Shown piece after piece: positions 1 to 13,400 of a DNA stretch of 64,000 nt (its first letter is position 1; each line of letters opens with the position of its first letter). The DNA is from Cloeon dipterum (Eukaryota; Arthropoda; Insecta; Ephemeroptera; Baetidae), in the NCBI RefSeq assembly GCF_949628265.1, contig NC_088788.1:9920001-9984000 (forward strand), in the 5' to 3' direction. Position numbers and translations under genes: made by a program. The notes beneath the pieces are model-generated. The model was given only the letters and a program-made list of their open reading frames with translations. It had not been told where the DNA came from and did not search any database.

Positions 1-853
1 GTGGGCGTCATTTCTGTTTTAGAGTAGGGTGAAGGAGCGGTAGTGACCGTCCAAAGTAGCATCTCTTCCTGCTCCTGGCTCGCGCCGTTGCTTACTATAG
101 TGCAGCAGGGTTGGTCCGAGAACGTCCATCGGGCCGGGCAATTTTCAGGTACCCAGGAATGCCCGGGAAAATTCGGGTCCCAAGCAGATTTTATGAGAAT
201 CGGGCCGGGATCGTTTTTTTTCGGGACTGGAATCCCGATGAGCAGTTCGAATTCGACCTTCAAATTTTGGAAGTCGATTGGACGGGATTTTTTGGCGTTG
301 AAATTTTTATATTGGCTTAGTGCATTTGTTAATAGATGGAGAAATTCTAGGAAATGGGGGACGCAGTCTAGAGTTAGAGTCCACCTTTTATTCACAGAAC
401 TCGGTTTTAGTTCAAAATTAAAATTTGTCACCTTTTACTCCAAATTAAATTTTTTCGAGACGTTTGCATGGAATGACGAGCGAGCCTGGATTTCCCAGCA
501 AGTTTTTTTCGCGTTTCGGAGTTTCTTGAAAAAATTTATCATTTTCCCAGGACTGTGCCGAATCCAGGAAATCATTTTCGGGAAAAGGTAAAATCGGGAT
601 GAAAAATTAATCCCAATAGACGCTCTAGGCAAGTCCTGCAAGGAATTAATCAGGCTCTGATGATTTCCTAATTTAATTAAATCCCCTGTTTGTTTCATTC
701 TCAGTTTTTGTCATAAATTATTTTCCGACACAACTACTGACATTTTTTACAAACCTTTTTTCTTTCACCAGTGTTAAGCAGTAGATTTTTATATCAACTA
801 ATATACCCCAGCTTGAAAGAATGAAAGACTGACAATAATCCTCGCTGTTGCAG
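1..853. other. Non-coding sequence, probably an upstream UBXN6 intron
   Basis: No exon is recognisable here. The first UBXN6 exon in the window opens with a split codon after an acceptor ending at 853, so this stretch is best read as intron of that gene. It holds short G/C-rich runs such as repeated CGGGCCGGG near 130-210 and A/T-rich sequence after 600. Open frames in it have no recognisable protein signature. Confidence 0.5.
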
Positions 854-2785
854 GCCCAGAAGTCCTTACAAAGAAGGAGTGGGACATTAAGATCCGCGAG
901 TTCCTCTACGAGCAGTTGGAGCACGAGCGTTCGCTGACCGCCGTGTTGATGATCCACTCGCTGACCAAGAACCGCGAAAAGGTGGAACAGTGCGTCGCGC
1001 TGCTGCAACGCATGTTCGACAATCTGATCCAGAATCCGGACGTGGAGAAGTACCGCCGCATCAAGTTGGACAGTAACGCATTCCGGGACAAGCTGAAGGA
1101 CGTGGAGGGTGCGCTGGAGCTGCTGCTGGCCGTCGGCTTCGAAGAGCAGGAGATCGCGAATGATGCCGGAGTAATGGAGAAGTATCTCGTCCTGCCCGCG
1201 GACAGACTTGGAGAAGACGGCAGGGAACATCTCATGGTAAGTTCTCCAAAACCTGATTTTTTCGAAGAAAAAAAATGCATTATTTGTTAATGTTAAATCA
1301 TTTTTATTAAAAATATTTCACACTAAAATATTGGTTTTTGAACATAAAATACAAATAATTTAAAATGTTTTATGTCTGTATTCACGAATTGTAGCTTTTT
1401 TGGTCAAAGTCAGAAAAATGCGAAAAATCCCAAATATGGTAGTTTCTCGTTTGGCTGTTTAGTTCGGAATGGCGCCTATGTTGAATTAAATTTTGATTGA
1501 TTTTTCACTGGTATTTTATATTCAATTTCTTTGCCGTCAGAATCTTTAATTTTACGCACAGGAAACCAAAATCGGTTCAGCTATTCGCGATAAAAACCAA
1601 AAATGCATTTTTCCAAATGAAAAAGCGCTTACACTCTTTTCTACCGCCATTGGCTGAACCAGTTTTGGTTTTGAACACGTAAAATTTAATATTTTCTCGC
1701 TAAAAATGCAGAATAGCATGATTATATCTGAAATTATTAAGGAGTGAGCTCCAAACACCAAGGGTTTCCAAAATAGCCAAATAAATGCCACCAAAATAAC
1801 GGTAGAGCCCACTTCTGGTGCTCTTGAACAATTGAAATGCCCTTTCAATCAATTTAAAACCCTTTAAATCAGCGTTATAACTAAGATAATTTTGCCTTTG
1901 ACCCCCAGATTTTAATCATTCTAAATTTAATAAAGCAGAACAACCGAAAAATTGGAAATATTTGTTTTGTTTTCCAGGCCATGTGCGACGCCTTGTCCGA
2001 AGCGGAGCCGATCACGCTGCAGCTGGACCGCGGCATGCAGGTGATGCAACCGGTGGAAGCAAGCAGAAGGACCGAGCTGCCACCCGAGATTTACAGACTG
2101 ACGCCTCAGGAGCTGAAGCGGCTGCAGCAGGCCAAGACGGAGGCCATCGAACGCGGCCAGATCCTGCGCACCAAGGCCATGCGCGAGAAGGAGGAGGCGC
2201 GAGAGATGAAAACCTACAAGTATGCCGTCATCAGGGTCCGGTTCCCTAATAATGTGTTGCTACAGGTAATTTTTTTCAAATTGGTCAAAATATTGAGCCT
2301 TTTTAACTGGAGATTGTAATATTTTTCTCTAAATAGTTGTTTTTTTCCTTTGCGTGGCTCTTTTTTTAATTTTTTTACAGCATTAAACCAAATTTAAGTA
2401 TACAAATCCAAATTACTTCCAAAATTAAAAAAAAAATAATGTTCTTATCTCTTTGGTGTAGCTGTGGATAATTGTACAATGAGTTATTTTTTATGTATTT
2501 ATTTTCTAGGGCACATTTAATGTTTATGAGAAGTTGGCGGAGGTGCTGGCTTTCATCAGGGAGCAGCTGCACAGCTGGGAAGGCATGGATAAGCGTCCCT
2601 TCGTGGTCACGACCCCAACCGGCGAGAAGCTGTCCGAAGGCGGACAGGAGGAGACGATGAACCTAATGGACCTCAAGCTGGTGCCGACCGCGATCTTGAA
2701 CTTTGCGTGGAGCAAGCCGTTACCCGCTGGCGCCGAAGAGTCCTATTTAAAGCCAGAAGTTTTGTCTCTCCTGTCACAACTGTGA
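854..2785 (+). CDS. UBXN6: UBX domain-containing protein 6 (UBXD1), 3' part
   Basis: This is a cofactor of the AAA ATPase p97/VCP in ER-, lysosome- and mitochondria-linked ubiquitin pathways. Exons are 854-1236, 1978-2265 and 2510-2785 (stop), giving 314 whole codons. The first exon opens two bases into a codon, so the start and N-terminal VIM region lie upstream of the window. The PUB domain fills the first exon (KKEWDIKIREFLYEQ onward, ending EHLM). A helical linker follows with RTKAMREKEEAREMKTYKYA, then a C-terminal UBX domain from VIRVRFPNN through GTFNVYEKLAEVLAFIREQL to LNFAWSKPLP. The order PUB-linker-UBX and the linker RTKAMREKEE motif are diagnostic of UBXN6. Poly(A) signals AATAAA lie at 2830 and 3091. 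Only the 5' truncation by the window edge is unusual. Confidence 0.93.
1548..1690. repeat. Decayed inverted-repeat (foldback-type) element copy in UBXN6 intron
   Basis: Left arm GAAACCAAAATCGGTTCAGC near 1562 and right arm GCTGAACCAGTTTTGGTTTT near 1652 are near-perfect reverse complements around a short centre. The same arms occur in the better-preserved element at 39593-39986. Weak similarity to the outer right arm of that element continues to about 1770 (CCAAACACCAAGGG). Boundaries are approximate and no target duplication was found. Confidence 0.55.
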
Positions 2786-4021
2786 ATAATTTATTCCGCA
2801 CCTTATACCGACGAACTGCAACAGCTTAAAATAAATTATTCCGTTGCTGTGATTATAAAAATCAATGGGAAAATGTATTTTGGTCTACTTAGTATGAATG
2901 AAATTATCTTCAGGTCTTTTTCAGTGCTTCATTTAAAAAAAAAATATAAGTGTCAATTGTTACTCGATTTTTTTTTAATCTTTGCTTGTGGTGGCTTTTG
3001 CAAGCCACAGGAACGATTGATACTTTTTAAGATTCACTGCAAATTATGCTACTAGCTGTATCCTCCAAAATTGTGATTTCATTTCATCCAAATAAAAATT
3101 TATAACGTGTTTTTTGGAGAAAATAAATCATTTAAAGATGCATGCAAAAGAACTAAAGACTAGTCGTTTTTATTATATGGGCAAAATTTCCTTTTGAATT
3201 GTTATTTTCATTATAGTGACAAAAATAACAACAACTAACTGTTGGAAAGGGTAGAAATGGAAGCAGTACACATTTTTTTAATTTTTCCAATTAACCACAT
3301 TAACAAATCAGTATATTGAACGTTTCTTTCACGTGGAGGAAAATCAACCATAATGTATTTAAGTCCTTAAGATTATATTAAGTGGAATTTTAGATAATAA
3401 TACCATTCATGAATTCAAGACAAGTTTTGAAAGGGTTAAATTCCTTCTAAAGAAAAAAGAAAAACCGCCCTTCTTTCGACGGAAAAAAAGAAAAAAAATT
3501 GTTGTTTCAAAACTCGAAACCATTTGCTCTTTGTGCAAATCGGAAGTCACATAAAATTCCAAGCTAATTTAATCTGAAACTGCAAAAATATATATTTCGT
3601 GGATAAAACTCCCAACAACCACAATAATCTTACTTTATTTTGCCTGTAAAAGTTAGTAAACTTGCCGAGCGCGAAACATTCTCGATCCTATCGCAAAATT
3701 TGCCGCCACACCCGTTCAAAAAGTTCGCACAGCCATGCGCTGCAGCGGCGCAGCTGCCGCCCCCTCCCCTCCCCCGCTCTGGTGGTTGTTTTTATTCAAG
3801 AGTCGCGCATCTATCTTCATCATCATCCTCAGCTGAGCCGACAACAGCAAACCAAAAAAGCGATTTCGGCCTCCAAATTTGCGGCCGAAACCGTGTGGAA
3901 AGTGCGCATTTTTTCGAAAAGCGTTGAATTAATCTCATAGGTGAGTCTGGCTGCTGGCAAACGCCACTCCGGCACAGTCATCAGGCGAATTTCATTTTCG
4001 CAGAGCAGAGCCGCCACGAAA
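2786..4021. other. Intergenic: UBXN6 3' UTR and DCP1 promoter/5' UTR
   Basis: The left part is the AT-rich UBXN6 3' UTR with AATAAA at 2830 and 3091. The right part becomes GC-rich from about 3660 and should hold the DCP1 promoter and 5' leader. A plausible short 5' UTR intron runs from GTGAGT at 3941 to CAG at 4003 (63 nt), 18 bases before the DCP1 start codon. The leader intron is inference from splice signals only. Confidence 0.5.
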
Positions 4022-6965
4022 ATGACGACGACGACGGCCATGGACTCGGCGCACCGAATGAATACGGCCGCCCTGAAGAAGGTTGATCAGCACATGGTGC
4101 AGGTAATAAAGCAATTATTTCCTTTAGGATCGCGAAACCCTCGGGTTTCAACGCGTTCCAAGCCGTTTGGGTGGGCGTGATCATGAAGAATGAAGAATGC
4201 ACATTCGCATTTCAAGTTTGCTCACGAAACAAACTCGCTAGAGCCACACCAAACTCGCAATAATTTTTTTTCGTTGCTTCCGTGCAGCGTATACGGGTTT
4301 TACCTACATTCGCTTCGAATTAAGTATTGTGATTTAGAAAATTTTGTTTTAAATTGCAGCTAACATTTTGCTTTTTAAATATTTTTTACTGCTTAGTTTA
4401 TTCAAGAAAGAAAAAAACGGTTAATTAGTACTAGTACAAGCCATCAAATTTTTAGATCAGGAAAAAATCTGCACATTTTGCTTTTAAATGTGACATTAAA
4501 ACTGAGAAATCAATGTGGCGGCTAACTGGGATGATGCGCTTTGCCAAATTTTAACCCTTTCGGTGAATGACCATTTTTTCTCGCAGCTGGCGCGGCTGAC
4601 AAATTTTTAAAAGTGAATGGTTGAAGGTCATTTTTCAATCCTTTTTGCTTCAATTATCGGATTATTGATGGCTAGCGAGGTCACGATGACTGGCGGCTGG
4701 CCACGAGACCCAAAATTTGGCGGCTTACGTTGCACAGCTGATTAATAGGTCAAGTTTTGGACGGTTTAATTCTTGACGTAAATTTTCTTTAGTCCCTTAA
4801 CCATAAAGACGCAAAGAATGCTGATTTAAAAAATATGAGATTAAAATATTTAAGTTTGTGTGCAATTTCTGGCATCTTTTGCTTTAATTGTGAGAAATCG
4901 TGGTGTTTTATGCTTTAAATTTTCATTAGAAAAATAGGCAAGTTTTTCATTTTTTCATTGAATTTGGAACTGCGTAATAAAAAATTTCCTGGTTTAAAAT
5001 TTCGTTTCAGAAATTTCTTTCATCCGTTGCAACTAAATAAATATAAAAAAACCCGTTTAAATTACCAAACAGAATCAAAAATATCAGATGTGCGTTTTAA
5101 CTGGTTACCGCTGGTAAGATCTAGATGGCGCCAAAATGTGGACAGTCCAGAGCTGTCTTTCGATTTCTGTACGAGTGTCGCGAATATGTTTTGCTGTTAA
5201 ATAATTTAATATGAACATTTTGTCAAAACCTCGCTTCTACGCCACATTTTCTTTTTCCGGGTCGGAGCGCTGTACCCCAGCCGACGCCATACCTGCGCGT
5301 CGCGCTTATCTGGCCACCACTGACAAATATGACAATTTTTTGTATTGTGTAAGAAAGGCAAACCTGGCAAATTGAACCTCATTAAACAAGCCACCGTTTG
5401 GCAACGAGCCACAATTGAGAAGAAATAAAATGGGATAGCACACGCTGTAAGGTCCTCTGAAGGACCTGAGGTCTTTGATTGAATCATTCAGACATTTTTG
5501 CCCCTCCTGTACCACTATTCCAAGAAAAATGGAATTTACCGTCTCGTCCCGTCTCTCATGGCTATAATTTCCAAATTTAATCCTGCAATTTTCCGTTTGT
5601 CAGATCCTGGACACGGCGGCCCACGTGGCGTTGTACTCGTTCAACAACGACGAGAACAAATGGGAGAAGACGGAGATCGAGGGTGCCCTGTTCTTGTACA
5701 GCCGGGACACGCAGCCGTCGCACGCGTTTATCATCATGAACAGGCTGAACACGAATAACCTCGTGGAGATAGTCAAGCCGAGCCTCGACTTCCAGATCAA
5801 GGAGCCCTTCCTGCTCTATAAGACCGGCCAGGCTAGCATTTTCGGAATTTGGTTCTACAACAAGAACGACTGTCACAGGTTCTCGCAGAACTTGGACAAG
5901 TTGGTCAAGAGTCTGAGCAAGTCGCCGCCGCAGAAGCGTGGCGACGGCGTCGGTGGGGTAGACATCTTCGGCATGCTCAGCAAGGCGCAAGAGGATTTCA
6001 ACTCAAAAAAGAAGGTTTGAATATTATTTTCCTAATTTGCAGGGGTTCAAAAATGAAGTCCACTGGGTTCTCATTTTTTTTTCGATACCTCGTAGGCATT
6101 ATTAGCTAAATTGTTAATTATTTTTAGTTTTTTTATAAAATAAATTCAGGGGGGCCAGTATAAACTAAGCCTCTAGAAAGCAATAGAATTTTTGCACCCG
6201 AAACCGCTAAATAATCATTGACGCCGCGGCAATTTGGCGATTGGACATATGGTTGATCTTAAAATTGTACGCATGAGGTCCCACATGATTCTGACTGCAC
6301 CCAGGCCACGTGATCAAGGTTAAATTTAAATTCTGTCGAGATGATAGATCGGCCGTTGGAACGTTTTAACCGTCAGCTTTATTTCTTTCAAAATTTACAA
6401 ACGAATATTGCAGGGAAGGGCTAAAAAAGAGATGTGCTTTAAGGTTAAAATAACGGAAGGCAGAAATAAACAAAATTGATAGATAGTGTTAATATGGCTG
6501 TGCTGAAAATCCAGAAACAGCGACAAATTACTCCCGATTTTTTCAGACATCAGCATTTTTTCACTCTTGAGGCCTTTCCTCTTATCCCCCTCCCTCCGTT
6601 TTAAGAATCCCCATTTAATTTTTTTTTTTAATGTAGACGAGATTTTGAAAAATTAATTTAAAATCTGCTTTACTGGCCAGGCATCAAACTATAATTATAT
6701 AATTAATTTAGAAAAAAAACTACCAAAGAAGCAGAGAAGTCGTAAAATAAAATTATCTTTTGCCCTTTTCAGACCAGTTCAGACGCGCCACAGAGTGTGA
6801 TGGAATTTTTCGCAAAGGCTGCACCTAAAGAGGCATTCCCGCCGCAGCCCGTGCAGCCGGTGGACGCGATCAAACCGCTGCTGATGCGCATCATGTCCAA
6901 CCCGGCCAACACGCTCGAGCACATCGAGAAGCAGCAACGCTCGACGACGCCGTCCGACCTGCCCA

Positions 6966-6999
<34 letters not shown>

Positions 7000-7580
7000 G
7001 CCGCCGCCGCCGCAGCCACAGCAACCGGCACCAGTGACGCCGCAGCAAATGGTGGCGGCGCCGCCTCCTCCAGCGCCGCAGCCGCTCCCCCTGGTCGGAA
7101 TGCCGTCGCCAGTGACGCCGTCGGCGGCCGTGTTATTCGGCACGCCACCCTCAGTGTCGTCGCTGCCCACACTGGCCGACATCGAGGCCAACCGCGTCAA
7201 GGTGGACCAGCCGGCTCTCCTGCCGCCAAATATGTTCACCAATAGATCTCAGGAGCCCGTCAGGTGGCAGGTGCGTCAAAATTTTCGCTTTCCTTACCTC
7301 AAGGTAAGGTATTTCATCTGAAATTATTTAAGGAAAATTATTGCCTTTTGGAATAATCTAGAAAATAATTTAATAATACTGATTAATTTTGTTCCAGATG
7401 GGTGACGACATTTCGCCGCTCGAGTCGACGCCCAAGGCGGAGCCGGTGGTGGTTGTAAAGCCGGAGCCGCTGACGAGGAATCAGCTGCTGCAGGCCGTGT
7501 CGTACCTGATCAAGCACGATCCCGAGTTCGTCACCAAGCTGCACGAGGCCTACGTCAAGTCGTTCAACGAGATGCTGTAG
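4022..7580 (+). CDS. DCP1: mRNA-decapping enzyme 1
   Basis: DCP1 is the EVH1-domain activator of the decapping enzyme DCP2 and acts in P-bodies. Exons are 4022-4102, 5604-6014, 6773-7270 and 7398-7580, making 390 aa. The N-terminal EVH1 domain spans exons 1-2 (MNTAALKKVDQHMVQ, then ILDTAAHVALYSF, FIIMNRLNTNNLVEIVKP, IFGIWFYNKNDCHRFSQNL). A short linear motif IFGMLSKAQEDF follows, like the MLxxAQ-type HLM peptide that recruits decapping partners. The middle is low-complexity Gln/Pro-rich, with a CAG-coded Gln run near 6967. The last exon is the C-terminal trimerisation domain (LTRNQLLQAVSYLIKHDPEF ... LHEAYVKSFNEML). The 1.5 kb first intron and the 758-nt intron after exon 2 hold nothing I recognise. 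The upstream methionine at 4022 was chosen because it opens the only in-frame first exon. Confidence 0.95.
6967..7022 (+). repeat. CAG/CAA-CCG coding microsatellite (poly-Gln/Pro) in DCP1
   Basis: A run of CAG codons broken by a few CAA, CAT and CCG codons encodes a Gln stretch followed by Pro-rich sequence in the disordered middle of DCP1. The nearly pure CAG start suggests length polymorphism; that is inference. Confidence 0.85.
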
Positions 7581-10459
7581 CCCTCGTACATTCCCAGACA
7601 GAGACCGAGCGACGCAGCCACAACCGGGTCATCGGCCGACTTGAAAGGACATTTTGACGACGACGACTCGGCAGCAACAATTAATCGTGCACATCCCCTC
7701 GTCATCCAGATTGTATAAATGTTTTCGGAAAGAAACGCATACTTTGTTCGCTTCAAGCAATCGGAAAATTGCTTTCGATTTATTTCCTATGTAGAAATAT
7801 GACAGAACATGGATTAATAAGAGACCATGACAAGTGTTTTCTAATATTAACTTATATCATCATCATCCACATGACAAAAATATAAAATACGATTTTTGTT
7901 ATTTTTTTTTCTTTGCAAGAAACCGTCGAATTTTTTCATTTTATTCATTTTCTTCCTTGGTTCTCCCCGAAACGAAAGCTGGGGCCGGCTGGCGAGTTCG
8001 GAAGTGCTAATTTTGCGCGAGCAGGCCCGCAAAAACCGAGAAACCGATTCCAACGACATCACAAAAGGCTAGCACTGATGGGGGGGCGTTGTTTCATGTG
8101 AGTGTGTGTATGTGGTATGATTGTATCGAACACAGAAAGCGAAAACAAACACCGACCGACTGACAGGCAACGGAGGAGTAAAATGCGTGTATAATCATGG
8201 CAGAGATCGACAGCACCGAACGGGGATCGAAGCAATCATCAATTGGAGGAGATTTTGTGCAGCGGCAACATGAGCAATCAATCATTCTAATTCGGGAATG
8301 CTTGGTGTTTCCTACTACTTGTGTGTGTGAGTGAGTGAGAAAAAGAGAGTGAATGACGTGTGTGTCTGTCTCGGATGCGTTTGTGCTACGTACAGTTTTG
8401 GTTTACTTAGAACCGCGGGTCACAGGCTACGGCTACGCTCTTAAATCGTAATCAACGGATGCTGACGAGGGGAGCGCGTACTTTGTCCGTTAAGATGTCC
8501 AAATTAGGTGAGATTCAGAATTTGTCACAAGGACTGAACGACTTCTCTCAAAATTTGAGAAAGATTTAACCACCAAACGTTGTAATTTGGCCAGTCATAC
8601 GGAGCTGTTCTCGCAGGCGCAGGAGGATTGAATGTAAAATATTTTTCTCAATAAATATTTTTGTTTCGCGTTAAGCACATTTTATTCTTAATAGAGTTAC
8701 TTAGCTACTTACGCAAGTTTCAAATTTAATGATGGCTGTTGTGGCCCTTTCGTATAGCAAAATTGTCCTTGCGCAGATTTTTTTTTTAATTTCCGGATCA
8801 GTTAGAAAAATTCCGAGTCACTTAATACGAACGAATCCCTTTTGGACAAAGTACATTACCCCCTGTCGAGGGTCGCAAGGGCTTTTCGCAAAAGCCCGTG
8901 CGACAGATCAAAAGCAAATATATACGACTTTCATTTCATAAAAGTCGCGAAAGGAAAATTTAACAGTCGATTCCCGTGAAGACGTTTTTTACAGCGCGTG
9001 AAATCAAATAAGGAAGTGAATCGCTCGACGCCGCGTCACCTCCATCCCTGTTTTGTTTTCCACCGCGGGTAAATGTATATAATATGTATATTGCACAAAA
9101 TATCTCAATTTTTGTTTCGACTGGAATGGCTGCACTCGGGAGCGACAACTACAAAACCGAAGCGCTGACTATTGGGGGTGAAATGCAGCAGGGTTCGGCT
9201 CCTCTTTAGTCTATTCATCTCTGACCAGTTGGGCAAATCGCTAAAACTATATTTATTTATCGTTAAATATACACATTATAGACCGTGTCTTCGCTCGCTA
9301 ATTGAAGATGTATTTTGTCTTCGCTCTTCGAAAGCTCGTTTCCGAATAATTGAGAGTCCCTGAATAAAATTGATTAAAATTATTCCGGCCGCTAGGGAGG
9401 AGAAAAAGTTGTTTAGATATGTCAGTTTGCTTGCTGGTCTCGATACCTAAACGAACCGCGTCAAATCACCTAGCGAACACTTAAAACTAAGGAAAAGGAC
9501 ATGCACGCGGAACAAATCTTTCAAATTTGAATGGCCGCGTCAAAATCAGTGCTTTCACCGTTGAGGAATTTTGCAACAATTCACCATTTGCGAGGGAACT
9601 CTTAGGATTTGACGTTTTAGATTTTGGTTAAACCATAGAATTCGTGTAGCTTTTTGGGTGTCTTCCACGTACATTTATATGTATAAATTTAAAACCTTTA
9701 TCTAGAACCGTTATTGAGCCATTAACGAATTTCCCGGCAAGTCTAAGATGAAGTGATATTTCCGGAAAATTAAAAATAATCCACTCGATGTTCTTGTCAA
9801 GTAGGGACTACCTTAAAATATCACCACGGACTTCACAATTCGATTTTGAAGCTTAAAAAGTTGGAAACTACACGATTTGAATCATTTCGAATCCTTAGAG
9901 TTACCTTTTAGGCAAAATGGTAAATTAAGTCCAATTAACATTTTATGTCGTGAGAGCACAGAATCAAAGCCGTACAAATCTAAAGAACATCCATCACTTT
10001 CGTCCAACTCGCAAACACTGTGGTGGGAAGCGTCGAAAAGAATCTGAACAGTATCACGAGGGTTGCGAATTTCAGTATCACTTTGAGCTCGGTTCAAAAC
10101 AGAGAGTGGGGCAAAAAACAGTAACCGTAAGTGTTCCGAACCCTGCTTCGATAGAGAGACTAGGCTATGGTCGAGGGGTGTGTTTGTTGAATTACACTGA
10201 CGCGGTGAACGGGTCGTCTACGCTGGGCATCACAGTAGAGAAATAATCGATATATTTATATATTCATAATCATCAGAAGCACGTTCAAAACTGCACTCGG
10301 AAATGAAAAGCGACTGCGCTTGAGATGTGTGTATGTGTGGGTGTATGTGTGTGTGTTATTTTTCCTGTGTTTGTTTGTTTGTTCATGTATTGTGTGTGTG
10401 TGTGTAAGTGTAAGTGTGAGTTTGTGTGCTGGTCCACTTGATTGTTCTGGGCAAGTCCT
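7581..10459. other. Tail-to-tail 3' UTRs of DCP1 (+) and FAM117-like (-)
   Basis: No coding signature is present. A plus-strand AATAAA lies at 8650-8655 and a minus-strand AATAAA (TTTATT on +) at 8681-8686. I therefore read 7581 to about 8670 as DCP1 3' UTR and about 8670 to 10459 as a 1.8 kb FAM117 3' UTR. Open frames in this stretch are short and unremarkable. Confidence 0.6.
10325..10432. repeat. TG-rich microsatellite in FAM117 3' UTR
   Basis: Irregular (TG)n and TGTA/TTTG units sit just after the FAM117 stop codon. On the transcribed minus strand this is a CA-rich 3' UTR tract. Confidence 0.8.
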
Positions 10460-13400
10460 TCACTGCTGCTTCTGCTCCTCCTGCGGCTCGCAACCGCCGC
10501 CGGCGGCCTCGTCGAGAAGGCCCTCATCGGGGTCCGGCATCCGGCTCAGTGGCTGGAACGCCGACCCCTGGCCCAGCGGCTGGAACGCTGACCCCTGGCT
10601 CGGCTTCAGTTGGAACGTGGCAGACGGCTTCAGGGTGCCGTAGTCGAGTTTGCTGATGTCGATGGCAGGTCTGCAAAGCACGACACAAGGAGAAAATTAA
10701 AATTAAATCAAACGCAAAGCTCAAGACAGGTTGTTTGAGTGCAGTTTTTACGGGAATAACCGTTTATTTTGTGAATAAACGTTAGCATTTTGACTTTAAA
10801 TTTAGCATCTCGTGTTCTAAAGAATCTTGAAAACTAATAAACAAGAAAAATACCAGGGTAATTGTTAAACTGACGTTAGACTTCAAACAAAATTGAATTA
10901 TTTAATGCTTTTTGGGAATTCGTCGATTTTGAAAATAAAAAAGAAAATATCAAGGCGAAGAAAAAATCCTAACTCACTTTTTGTCCTCGATGATGACTTT
11001 GGTGCTGACCTTCTCACAACCGTCTGGCGGCTCGCGGGCCAAAAACCTGTTTATGTGCGGCGAAGTTCCAAATCGGGGCGGCTCTGGTGAAGACCCGGTA
11101 CTTCCTCCTGGAAATCAAAATTTAAAATTTAAATCTTAGAATTGAAACTGGCACCAACATACAAAATAAGTAAGAACTCTGTGTGGAAAAATTAAATAAT
11201 AACACTACTTATTTGTACTGTTTATTTTATACACTTCCTTCTCTTTTATCAACGCAGGCCTCATCAGCAATTTTTCTTTATCTTTAAAAATATAAATTCA
11301 TAACCGCAAAATTAGCTGCAGAGAATTCTTATCAGCGTTTGTCAAAAACGTCCAGCTTGACTCATTCCTGATTTAAATCGAAAAGAGGATACGGGCGAGT
11401 GACGAAATCATGGAAACCCCGCCACTCGCCCTTCCTGTGATTCAGAACCGTCCAGAAATAACTTTCCACACTGAATAGAGCCATTTCGTGTTTCTTAAAT
11501 TTAAAGATTAAATCTGTGTGTAATTATTTCTTTGTTTTCACATAAATTAAGTTGAGGAAAAAGTAATATTTTTAGATTTTTTGTCCTTATAAGATATTTA
11601 AGAATGCAAAATTTTTTCCTTACCACCTCTGGCTCCGCTGGCAGGTCTCGAGAAGTCCATGCAGCCCAAGACGACTGGCGACATGGAGCCGCACGACGGC
11701 GGCCCAGACGAGGGCGTGCTGTCGTACGCTGGTGTTTGTGTGTTAACAGACCTTGTTGAGCGCAGCATCTCGGCCAGAGGGGCTTTGTGACCGTCAGGTG
11801 TAGCTTGGCAAGCCTAAATCAACAACGCAACATGAGAAAATATGCACAGTAAATAATAATTCAGCTTTATTTCTAAAATAAAAATCTAAGCTATTTTTTA
11901 CGTTAAATGAAGTTTAAAAAAAACTAAATCTCTTAACGCGCGACCAAAATGGTAAAATTAATTGTCTTCTTTGAGGTTTTTCAACTCTCTCAGTTGGCAA
12001 GAAACGCACTTTGTCTTTATCTTGGTGGAGATCTTCGTCTGTCTTCAAGACCAGTCTCTCAATCTCTTGGTTTAGTCCTTCTATTGAGTTTCTCATGCGA
12101 GGCACTGCAGGTTTGGAGGCGCTTGGGATGGGGATGGCCGAGGCCGGGCTCAGGGTGGGGCTGCTTGGCAAAACGGGACTGCACACGGAGTTGAGCTGAG
12201 AGCTGGACAGCACAGAGTGGTCGGCCGCCACTGGGTTGCCTCGTTCTCTACTGCCGGAGCTCTTCTGTTGGAGCCTACCAGAGAAATATTAATGAAATGG
12301 GTTTTTATAAAACTAAAATAAAACATACAATGAAATAACTGAGAAAATTAGAAGAAATGGTTATTTCTGAAAAAAATAGCAACTGGTTAAAGGCAGTTGA
12401 ATCCAAATTTTCTTATCGCTTTAATGGCTCACTCAATAAATAAAGTCTTCTCTTCCTTGAGCACATTCGAAACGGGAAAAGAAGTACGTCAAGAGTAAGA
12501 TCACAGCTTCGTACTCTTTCTTTTAATTTTATTTTAAAGCAAACAAGTGAGTAGTACGTCAGCCATCGCAATTCTCGCGATAATATTTAGGTCCGTTAAA
12601 GATCTATTTTTTTTATTTATTTACGAATTTTGCAAGTGAAATTTATCTCTAGTCTGCGCGTCAGGGGTCAAGGCTGCATTTCCTTACACCAAATTTATTT
12701 TATTTGAATTCAATTGGTATTGTGTTATATACAAGTCAATTTCTAGCTAGCGTAGGAAGTGCAGAAATATTTCTTAAATATCCCTGATAAAAACAAGCAA
12801 ATTTTAGGGTTGACTTTTGGCTTTGAAAAAATCCAGCATTAATTTTCTCCAATGTGAAAAATTAAAAATCTTAAAAATTGGTTACGGAGATAATTTAAAT
12901 AGAGCAAAGCAGAAAATTAGCTCTTTAGCATATTTTTGCCACCCTGCGTTGTCCTTCAAACACTCTGCGGATGTCTTTTATAATACGGCCTCTAACTATT
13001 CAAATATGAGCTCTTAAGGTTAAGGTGAAGGTGACATGACAAAGCTCTCGAATTGCGCTCATTGTTTGTTTAATTCAGAAACGTTTTGTGTTTGCATTGG
13101 GCTAATCCGGCAATAAATTACAGTAACGAGACTAACAACACCGTTTTTTTCTTTTCGTTGGAGCAATCAAGGTCCGCGTGACCTCCGGAGAGTAATTAAG
13201 GTTCGTTATCAGTATCAGAGAAGATAAACCAGCTCACCTATGCCTAATGTATTTTTCTAGTTTGTCGTCGTACGAGTCAACAAAACGACTCGGCCTTCTC
13301 TGTTCACAAATCCAGTCTTCTGAAGTCTGAAAGAGGAAAAACGTGATTTTGTTTGTGTTTTTTTTATTCTGGATTCGACGAAAGCGGACCTGTGTAGCTT

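Noticed and set aside
43-698. Open frames of 69-182 codons on both strands at the left edge
   Set aside because: No family signature, odd Phe/Ser-rich composition, and the location fits an intron of UBXN6.
10320-10643. Plus-strand Cys/Val-rich frame over the TG repeat
   Set aside because: It is the antisense of the FAM117 last exon plus a microsatellite.
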